Source: an uncultured Selenomonadaceae bacterium
GTDB lineage: Bacteria > Bacillota > Negativicutes > Selenomonadales > Selenomonadaceae
Direction: 5' to 3'
Length of the DNA: 11,503 bases
Assembly (NCBI GenBank): GCA_910579115.1
Contig: CAJTSO010000019.1
Location: 6,879-18,381 of the forward strand
The notes beneath the pieces were generated by a model, which did no database searches, was not told the DNA's origin, and saw nothing but the letters and a program-made list of their open reading frames with translations. Numbering within the stretch: position 1 is the first letter of the stretch; each line of letters starts with the position of its first letter. This document shows positions 6,131 to 11,503 of this stretch, piece by piece. Both the position numbers and the translations under genes were made by a program.

Positions 6131-7069
6131 ATGGGTCGCTGGCTGCCTGAACGATTGCTTAGGCTGGCGCTGGTACTATTCTCTATCAGCTTTTTGTCAT
6201 TTGGGCTGATGAGGCTGGCCGGTAGTGATGTGGTGGAGCAAAAGATGGAGAATAGGGGGGAGGCAGTTTCGGCGGAGGCGGCGGAGGAGGCCAGGGCTTC
6301 GCTGGGACTTGATCAGCCCTTTCTGGTTCAATATTCAGTCTGGCTAAAACGGGCAGCCGGGGGAGATTTGGGGAGGAGCTATGTTTCGGGGCAGCCGGTG
6401 GCGGAGGCTTTTTGGCAGCGCCTGCCCAATACGCTGCGGCTGGCTTTTATGTCGGTGCTGCTGACGGCTGTCCTTTCGCTGCCGCTTGGCATCCTGTCCG
6501 CCGTCCGGCAGAATGGGCCGGTGGATTATGCGGTCCGGGTTCTGAGCTTTGTGGGGAACTCCCTGCCTAATTTTGTCGTGGCTTTGCTGCTGCTGTATAT
6601 TCTTTCCCTTCGTCTGGGGTGGCTGCCGGTGATATCCGATGGGACGGGCTGGGAAAGCGCCGTAATGCCCGGGCTGACTTTGGCCATAGCCATGGGCGCG
6701 AAGTATATCCGGCAGGTGCGGACGGCGGTGCTGGAGGAACTGAGCCAGCCCTATGTGGCAGGGGCCTTGTCCAGGGGCATCCCTTTTGCCAGACTGCTGT
6801 GGGGCGGTGTCCTGCGGTCGGCGGGGGGAACTCTGCTGACCATGCTGGCGCTGTCTCTGGGGGATCTTCTGGGGGGCGCCGCGGTTGTGGAGACGATTTT
6901 CATGTATGGCGGGGTGGGGAGTATGGCTGCCGAGGCCATCAGGATGAGAGATTATCCGGTTGTTCAGGCCTATGTAATGATGATGGGCGGGATATACGCG
7001 CTGCTGAATCTGCTGGCTGATCTGGGCTGCAGGTGGCTTGATCCCCGGATTGGCAGGGGGGATATGTGA
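6131..7069 (+). CDS. ABC importer permease, DppB/NikB family
   Basis: A 312-residue inner-membrane subunit of a nickel/dipeptide/oligopeptide-class importer. An N-terminal membrane helix (about 10-30) is followed by the soluble segment typical of the family (about 35-95, with LGLDQPFLVQY and GGDLGRSY), then about five further helices. The conserved cytoplasmic coupling region AKYIRQVRTAVLEELSQPYVAGALSRG docks the ATPases, and the C-terminus DYPVVQAYV...WLDPRI is characteristic. The start is ATG 6131, with GGGAGG 7 nt before it; the in-frame TTG codons upstream overlap that site and are rejected. First gene of a five-gene operon; the next gene begins one base after its stop. Family and role are certain, the transported ligand is not. 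Length is normal and no key region is lost. Confidence 0.95.
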   Translation: MGRWLPERLLRLALVLFSISFLSFGLMRLAGSDVVEQKMENRGEAVSAEAAEEARASLGLDQPFLVQYSVWLKRAAGGDLGRSYVSGQPVAEAFWQRLPNTLRLAFMSVLLTAVLSLPLGILSAVRQNGPVDYAVRVLSFVGNSLPNFVVALLLLYILSLRLGWLPVISDGTGWESAVMPGLTLAIAMGAKYIRQVRTAVLEELSQPYVAGALSRGIPFARLLWGGVLRSAGGTLLTMLALSLGDLLGGAAVVETIFMYGGVGSMAAEAIRMRDYPVVQAYVMMMGGIYALLNLLADLGCRWLDPRIGRGDM

Positions 7070-7070
7070 G

Positions 7071-7910
7071 ATGCGGCTGGGGAAAAGCAGAACAGCTTCC
7101 GGCAGGGTAAGGCGCTGGCTCTGGATATTGACCGCCCTGACGGCCCTGCTTCTGCTGGCGGTTTACGGGGCGCCCTTTATATGTCCTTTCGATCCCCAGG
7201 GACAGGATTTGTCCCGGAGCTTGCAGCCTCCGGGAAAGGAGCATATTCTGGGCACCGATCAGTACGGCAGAGATGTGCTGGCCAGGGTTTTGAGCGGGGG
7301 AAGGGTCAGCATAAGCTCCACCTTTTTATTGGTGGCGGTCATTTCTGTCTTTGGCTCCATGAGCGGCGTTTACTGCGGACTGCGTGGAGGGTGGCCGGAC
7401 AGGCTGCTGATGGGGATAGCGGAGCTTTGCCTGTCCCTGCCCGGGATCATTTTGGCCATGGCCATTGCCGCCGTGCTTAATGGAGGCGTATTGGGGGCGG
7501 TGGGCGCGTTGGCTTTGGTAAGCTGGCCGAAGTATGCCCGGCTGGCCAGGAGCCGTACCCTGGCGTTAAAAAACTCCCCTTTTATTTACGCGGTCCGGCT
7601 GGCGGGAGATACGCCCGGGCAGGTGGTTCGGCGTCATCTGCTGCCCAATATTCTGGGAACTGTTCTGGTTACGGCAATACTTGATATAGGAACACTGCTG
7701 ATGGAGCTGGCCGGTCTGTCCTTTCTGGGACTGGGAGCTCAGCCTCCCACGGCGGAGTGGGGCAGTATGCTCAGCTCCGGGCGAAGTATGCTGCAGCTTT
7801 ATCCCTGGCTGGTACTGGGGCCCGGTTTGGGGATTTTTATTACGGTGGTTCTGTTTAGTCTCCTGGGAGACGCCATGCGGGATTGCCTTGACGTGCGCCG
7901 CGTACCATGA
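7071..7910 (+). CDS. ABC importer permease, DppC/NikC family
   Basis: The partner permease, 279 residues, forming the transmembrane channel with the product of the preceding gene. It shows an N-terminal helix (about 18-40) and the family hallmark HILGTDQYGRDVLARV, then further helices, the coupling segment with PKYARLARSRTLALKNSPFIYAVRLAG, and the C-terminal ELAGLSFLGLGAQPPTAEWGSML signature of DppC/NikC/OppC proteins. I chose ATG 7071: it lies one base after the previous stop, and a G-rich stretch (7055-7060) about 10 nt upstream can act as ribosome-binding site. A TTG at 7038 would overlap the preceding gene by 32 bases and is less likely. Tight spacing indicates translational coupling. Confidence 0.95.
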   Translation: MRLGKSRTASGRVRRWLWILTALTALLLLAVYGAPFICPFDPQGQDLSRSLQPPGKEHILGTDQYGRDVLARVLSGGRVSISSTFLLVAVISVFGSMSGVYCGLRGGWPDRLLMGIAELCLSLPGIILAMAIAAVLNGGVLGAVGALALVSWPKYARLARSRTLALKNSPFIYAVRLAGDTPGQVVRRHLLPNILGTVLVTAILDIGTLLMELAGLSFLGLGAQPPTAEWGSMLSSGRSMLQLYPWLVLGPGLGIFITVVLFSLLGDAMRDCLDVRRVP

Positions 7911-7942
7911 GAAAAATCATTTATAAGACAGGAGCAAAGAAT

Positions 7943-9496
7943 ATGAAAAAATTTTTCAGCCTGCTGATCCTGCTGGCGCTGGCCGCGGCCCTGACGGCCG
8001 GCTGCGGCGGGGATAAAAAGCCGGAGCCGCAAAGAAATGCTGGCCGCGTCTTTACCTTTGGAGATACTACCTTCAACGCGGAAAACGAGGAGCCGGACGT
8101 GAATCCCCACAATGCTTATGCCGGTTGGGCCTGCATTCGTTACGGCATCGGTGAGACGCTGTTCCGCTACAACGACAAGATGGAGCAGGAACCCTGGCTG
8201 GCTGAAGGCTTTGAATTGGTGGATGACCTGACCTGGAAAATCAGACTTCGGGATGACGTGGCCTTTTCCAATGGGCGGAAAATGGACGCCCAGGCGGTGA
8301 AGGAGTGTTTGGAGCAGCTGATTAAGGTTCACCGGCGGGCGAGAGGTAATCTAAACCTGGCGGCCATGGAGGCCGATGGCCAGATTTTGACCCTGAAAAC
8401 CAGCGAGCCGGAGCCGTCCCTGCTGAACTATCTGGGGAATCCCTATGGCTGTATCATCGATGTGCAGGCCGGAATTACCCCTGATGGAATCGTGGCAGGC
8501 ACCGGTCCCTATGTGGCGAAAAAGGTCATCCCCAGTCAGCGGGTGGAGCTTGAGCCAAACGAGAAGTACTGGGGCGGGAAGCCGCAAATGGAGAAAATTT
8601 TCGTTCAGACTATTTCCAATGGGGATACCCTGGTTGCCGCTCTCCAGTCCGGCCAAATCGATGCGGCCTATGGCATACCCTATGCCAGTTATCCCCTGTT
8701 TCAAAGCGATAAGTACAAATTTACCGGCACGGCCACCAGCCGGGTTTTCTTCGGGCAGGTCAACTTTGCGTCTCCCATTATGCAGGATAAAGCCGTCCGC
8801 CGGGCAATTGCCCTGGGAGTAGACAAGGGGGCTTTTGTGAAAACCCTGCTCTGGGGTTATGGCGAGGTGGCAACCGGACCCTTCCCGGATAATTTCACCT
8901 TTGGCGGGAAAAATCTCCGGACGGAGGGCTTTGATCCGGAGAAGGCCAAGGCTGAACTGGAGGCGGCGGGTTGGAAGGATACCGATGGGGACGGCATCCG
9001 GGAAAAGAACGGCCGTAAGCTGCGGGTCCGCTGGCTGACTTATCCCAGCCGTCAGGAACTGCCACTTTTGGCGGAGGCGGCCCAATCTGATCTGAAGAAG
9101 CTGGGTATTGACCTGATTGTAAACAATACAGCTGACCACAATGGAGTGGTTAAGGATCCAAAGGCCTGGGACATTTACGTCAGCGCCTTTGTAACCTGCG
9201 GTACCGGTGATCCGCTGAACTTTTTCTCCACGGTGTGCCTGGACAGCTCTACGAAAAACCGGGGCGGTTATCACAGCGACCGGGTGGAAGCTCTGGCACA
9301 GGAAATGAAAGGAACCTTTGACCGGCAGAAGCGGGGTGAACTGGCGGTACAGATCCAGCAGGAGCTTCTTGATGACGCCGCATTCTGCTTCTTTTCCTTC
9401 CTGAAGATGAGTATGATCAACAAGGCTGAGGTTCAGGGGCTGAAGGCGCATACCTCCGATTATTACGAAATTACGAAAGATCTTTCCTTTAAGTAG
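7943..9496 (+). CDS. ABC importer substrate-binding lipoprotein, NikA/DppA/OppA family (solute-binding family 5)
   Basis: A 517-residue extracytoplasmic binding protein. Residues 1-21 form a lipoprotein signal (MKKFFSLLILLALAAALTAGC) with lipobox LTAG-Cys21, so the mature protein is anchored by lipid. Family marks include VNPHNAYAGW, IGETLFRY, PWLAEGFELVDDLTWKIRLRDDVAFSNG, GTGPYV and NEKYWGG. An EF-hand-like DTDGDGIRE (346-354) and CGTGDPLNFF (419-428) resemble NikA-like members as I remember them, suggesting nickel, a metal chelate or a peptide/opine ligand; the sequence alone does not settle this. The start is ATG 7943, with AGGAG 8 nt upstream. The ATG at 7907 overlaps the previous stop as ATGA and would put 12 charged residues before the signal peptide, so it is rejected. 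It lies third in the operon. Confidence 0.95.
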   Translation: MKKFFSLLILLALAAALTAGCGGDKKPEPQRNAGRVFTFGDTTFNAENEEPDVNPHNAYAGWACIRYGIGETLFRYNDKMEQEPWLAEGFELVDDLTWKIRLRDDVAFSNGRKMDAQAVKECLEQLIKVHRRARGNLNLAAMEADGQILTLKTSEPEPSLLNYLGNPYGCIIDVQAGITPDGIVAGTGPYVAKKVIPSQRVELEPNEKYWGGKPQMEKIFVQTISNGDTLVAALQSGQIDAAYGIPYASYPLFQSDKYKFTGTATSRVFFGQVNFASPIMQDKAVRRAIALGVDKGAFVKTLLWGYGEVATGPFPDNFTFGGKNLRTEGFDPEKAKAELEAAGWKDTDGDGIREKNGRKLRVRWLTYPSRQELPLLAEAAQSDLKKLGIDLIVNNTADHNGVVKDPKAWDIYVSAFVTCGTGDPLNFFSTVCLDSSTKNRGGYHSDRVEALAQEMKGTFDRQKRGELAVQIQQELLDDAAFCFFSFLKMSMINKAEVQGLKAHTSDYYEITKDLSFK

Positions 9497-9634
9497 AAAA
9501 TTACACCCCGCAGCGGTACTAAACTCCAGCAGCGTGATGACTGGCAGTCGTTAAGTACCGGCGTGGATAAACAGCTTTCTTACCGGCAAGGCCATTGAGG
9601 CTTTAAGCTGTGGAAAGGGTCGTTGGGAAAAATC
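9497..9634 (+). other. Structured intercistronic spacer inside the ABC operon
   Basis: This 138-nt gap is the only sizeable one in the operon. It can fold into two domains: CGGTACT (9514-9520) with AGTACCG (9554-9560) enclosing CCAG/CTGG (9526-9529 and 9541-9544), and ACAGCTT (9571-9577) with AAGCTGT (9605-9611). No T run follows, so it is not a simple terminator. It may protect the 3' end of the binding-protein message, or lower ATPase expression relative to the binding protein. That role is inference. Confidence 0.4.
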
Positions 9635-10408
9635 ATGACAAAGCTACTGACCTGTACTAACGTGACAATTGCCTATCAGGGGGTTCCTTGCGTTCATGAT
9701 CTGTCCCTGGAACTGGCGGACGGGGAGACGCTGGGCATTGTTGGGGAGTCGGGCTCAGGCAAATCAACCTTATTGCGGGCCCTTATGGGTCTTTCCTGTA
9801 CCGGGGGAACGGTGACCAGCGGGGAGATAAGCTATAACGGAGAATCCCTGACCGGCGGTTCGGCGGAAAAATGGCGGCAGCTGCGGGGCAGGGAAATCGC
9901 CATGCTTTTTCAGGATGCGGGTGCCTCCCTCGTTCCGGTGCAGACCGTGGGCCGGCAGGTTTGGGAATGTCTCAGGGCTCAAGGGGCTACCGACCGTAAA
10001 AAGGTCCGGACAGAAGCAATGGCTCTTTTTCAGCGGCTGCGGTTTTCCGACCCGGAGGGCCTTTGGGAAAACTATCCCTGCGAATTGTCCGGCGGTATGG
10101 CTCAGCGGATCTGTCTGGCCATGGCTCTTCTGACGGGGCCAAAATTGCTGTTGGCGGATGAGCCAACCAGCGCCTTGGATGTCATCGCCCAGAGCCGGGT
10201 AGTGGACGAGCTCCGCGCCGTTAAGAAGCAAACGGGGATGGCAATGCTGGTGGTGAGCCATGATTTTGGGGTGATTGCCGCTCTGGCCGACAGGATCCTG
10301 GTGATGAAGGAGGGCCGGGAAGTGGAGCAGGGAAAAGCCCGGCAGTTGCTGAATGCTCCACGGGCTGAGTATACCCGGCAGCTGATAAAGGCGGTGCCCG
10401 AACTGTGA
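9635..10408 (+). CDS. ABC importer ATPase, NikD/DppD family
   Basis: A 257-residue cytoplasmic nucleotide-binding subunit. Walker A is GESGSGKST (37-45), the Q-loop glutamine is Gln93, the signature is LSGGM (151-155), Walker B is LLLADEP (171-177) with catalytic Glu176, the D-loop SALD follows, and the H-loop is His209 in VSHD. It lacks the C-terminal extension and cysteine cluster found in longer OppD/DppD ATPases (about 320 or more residues), so it is closer in size to NikD. ATG 9635 is chosen; a GGGA lies 6 nt upstream, and the in-frame TTG at 9623 has no clearer site. It pairs with the ATPase of the next gene to drive import through the two permeases. Confidence 0.94.
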   Translation: MTKLLTCTNVTIAYQGVPCVHDLSLELADGETLGIVGESGSGKSTLLRALMGLSCTGGTVTSGEISYNGESLTGGSAEKWRQLRGREIAMLFQDAGASLVPVQTVGRQVWECLRAQGATDRKKVRTEAMALFQRLRFSDPEGLWENYPCELSGGMAQRICLAMALLTGPKLLLADEPTSALDVIAQSRVVDELRAVKKQTGMAMLVVSHDFGVIAALADRILVMKEGREVEQGKARQLLNAPRAEYTRQLIKAVPEL

Positions 10409-10453
10409 GGCTGGAACTGGCCAGTGAATATGAAAGAGGAAGAGGGATCGATT

Positions 10454-11215
10454 ATGAAGCCGCTGCTGGAGCTTCGGAATGTCACAAAGGCGTATACCGC
10501 CCGTCACCGGACAGTCATTGCCGTTGATGAGGTGAGCTTTTCCCTGCTGCCGGGGGAGATCTTGGGGATTATGGGACCATCGGGCTCCGGCAAGAGTACC
10601 CTGGCCCGGCTGATGGCCCGACTGGAGGATGTGGATCAGGGGGAGATCCGGCTGGAGGGGGAAGCGATCACCCGTCTTCAGGGCCGCGCGCTCAGACCGG
10701 TGTACGACAGATTGCAGCTGGTCTTTCAGGATCATGCGGGATCCTTTAATCCCCGGCGGACAATCGGCGACGGGGTAGGCGAGAGTATGCGGAATGAGGG
10801 CGCCGGTCCCCGTGAGACCCGGGAGCGGACAGAGGAGCTGCTGAGGCAGTGCGGGCTGTCCCCTGAGCTGGCGGAGCGATATCCCCATCAGCTGTCCGGC
10901 GGGCAATGCCAGCGGGCGGCCATTGCCCGCGCCCTGTCCCATCAGCCGAAGCTGATAATTCTGGATGAAGCTACCAGCGCCCTGGATACCACCGTGCAGC
11001 AGGAAATTATTTCCCTGCTGGCCAGATTGCAAAGGGAAAGGGGCATGGCCTACGTCTTCATCTGCCACAATCCTGCCCTGATAAAAAATTTTTGCCAGCG
11101 GGTGATCGTGCTGGACAAAGGGAAAATAGCAGAGCAGGGAACTGTGGAGCGGGTGTTCAATCAGCCCGGCAGCCAGCCGGCGAAAAATCTTTTGGCCGCG
11201 GCGCTGTCTATATGA
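10454..11215 (+). CDS. ABC importer ATPase, NikE/DppF family
   Basis: The second ATPase, 253 residues. Walker A is GPSGSGKST (41-49), the Q-loop is Gln92 in VFQDHAGSFNPRR (the SFNPR block is typical of the DppF/OppF/NikE side), the signature is LSGGQCQR (147-154), Walker B is LIILDEA (167-173) with Glu172, and the H-loop is His205. The H-loop context is ICHNP rather than the usual ISHD, but the histidine is kept. It is short, like NikE, without the C-terminal extension of OppF. ATG 10454 is chosen because AGAGGG lies 7 nt upstream; GTG 10424 and ATG 10430 are in frame but lack such a site. It closes the operon just before a strong terminator. Confidence 0.94.
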   Translation: MKPLLELRNVTKAYTARHRTVIAVDEVSFSLLPGEILGIMGPSGSGKSTLARLMARLEDVDQGEIRLEGEAITRLQGRALRPVYDRLQLVFQDHAGSFNPRRTIGDGVGESMRNEGAGPRETRERTEELLRQCGLSPELAERYPHQLSGGQCQRAAIARALSHQPKLIILDEATSALDTTVQQEIISLLARLQRERGMAYVFICHNPALIKNFCQRVIVLDKGKIAEQGTVERVFNQPGSQPAKNLLAAALSI

Positions 11216-11220
11216 AAAAA

Positions 11221-11251
11221 CCGGCAGGAATGATTTTCCGCCGGTTTTTTT
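11221..11251 (+). terminator. Intrinsic terminator at the end of the ABC operon, probably bidirectional
   Basis: A stem CCGGC/GCCGG (11221-11225 and 11240-11244) continues through GGAA/TTCC with one bulged A and a 5-nt loop, followed by seven T residues. Six A residues before it (11215-11220) would serve as a T run on the other strand. Confidence 0.93.
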
Positions 11252-11266
11252 CTGAAAAGCAGTCTC

Positions 11267-11295
11267 TTGTTGTCCCCTGCTTTTTCCGATATGAT
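11267..11295 (+). promoter_or_regulatory. Candidate promoter of the LysR-type regulator gene
   Basis: TTGTTG (11267-11272) and TATGAT (11290-11295) are separated by 17 nt, lying between the operon terminator and the regulator start. LysR regulators often bind near their own promoters; no clear T-N11-A palindrome was identified here. Confidence 0.55.
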
Positions 11296-11346
11296 GTAGA
11301 TGGTTATTATCAGGATGAATACTATATTGAAGCGGGAGAGCTCATC

Positions 11347-11503
11347 ATGCTGGAAATCAGGCCCTTAAAATATTTCGTGGTCAGCGCCGACGTAAGGTCG
11401 TTCAGCGAAACGGCGAAAATCCTTTATACCACCCAGTCAAATGTCAGCAAGACGATAGCCCAGCTGGAAAGAAAGCTGGGAATACAGCTTTTTCAGCGGC
11501 AGG
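11347..11503 (+). CDS. LysR-type transcriptional regulator, N-terminal part (3' truncated by the window edge)
   Basis: Only the first 52 codons are present. They form the LysR winged-helix DNA-binding region: LKYFVVSADVRSFSETAKILYTTQSNVSKTIAQLERKLGIQLFQRQ matches the family pattern of a helix-turn-helix with conserved Ser-Phe, Ala, Gln-Ser, Ser, Leu-Glu and Leu-Phe-x-Arg positions. The start is ATG 11347, with GGGAG 8 nt upstream. Full-length members are about 300 residues, with an effector-binding domain that lies outside the window. It follows the ABC operon in the same direction but is separated by a terminator and has its own promoter, so it is not part of that operon. It could still regulate it; nothing seen proves this. 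Confidence 0.95.
   Translation, partial: MLEIRPLKYFVVSADVRSFSETAKILYTTQSNVSKTIAQLERKLGIQLFQRQ

Noticed and set aside
7907..7942. An upstream ATG start for the binding protein, overlapping the permease stop
   Set aside because: It would place 12 extra residues before a standard lipoprotein signal, and the AGGAG at 7930-7934 is correctly placed for ATG 7943.
9770..11068. A 432-codon minus-strand open frame across both ATPase genes
   Set aside because: It spans two well-supported plus-strand genes and their spacer; the translation is rich in Gln, Leu, Pro and His as expected for a shadow frame.
1..11503. CRISPR array, prophage, toxin-antitoxin or complete insertion sequence
   Set aside because: No regularly spaced repeats, phage genes, small paired toxin-antitoxin frames or intact transposase with terminal repeats were seen on either strand.

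Overview
The window looks like chromosomal DNA of an anaerobic member of the Bacillota. Coding regions are moderately GC-rich and intergenic regions are AT-rich. Ribosome-binding sites are of the AGGAGG type, several intrinsic terminators are strong, the tRNA carries an encoded CCA end, and there is a rubrerythrin. The style of the GroEL and of the sensor kinase would suit the Negativicutes (for example an Acidaminococcaceae-like organism), but that placement is inference from general resemblance, not a database match. Every gene I accept lies on the plus strand.

Left part (1-2957): the C-terminal nine tenths of groEL runs in from the left edge and ends at a textbook terminator. About 330 bp of unassigned, hairpin-rich and A/T-tract-rich DNA follows. 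Next is an orphan cheV (CheW-like domain plus receiver), then tRNA-Arg(CCU) only 14 nt after the cheV stop. The two appear to share one terminator, so the tRNA may be made from the cheV transcript.

Middle part (2958-5982): a 430-bp AT-rich gap holds several inverted repeats and leads into a good promoter, rubrerythrin (rbr) and its terminator. A 570-residue hybrid sensor kinase follows from its own promoter. It has a cysteine-rich PAS-like N-terminus, a coiled coil, HisKA, HATPase and a receiver. Its phosphoacceptor histidine position is a tyrosine (Tyr205), while the ATP-binding motifs and the receiver aspartate are intact. A perfect 19-bp hairpin closes this unit.

Right part (5983-11503): a five-gene ABC import operon of the nickel/dipeptide/oligopeptide class, in the order permease, permease, lipoprotein binding protein, ATPase, ATPase. 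It is preceded by a promoter flanked by two near-identical 25-26 bp direct repeats that look like operators. The short ATPases (257 and 253 aa), without the C-terminal extension of Opp/Dpp ATPases, and the style of the binding protein fit NikABCDE-like importers of nickel, metal chelates or small peptides. The true ligand cannot be read from the sequence. The operon ends at a bidirectional-looking terminator, and a LysR-type regulator with its own promoter starts and runs off the right edge.

The two observations most worth following are the tyrosine-for-histidine hybrid kinase with its cysteine cluster, and the paired repeats flanking the ABC operon promoter.
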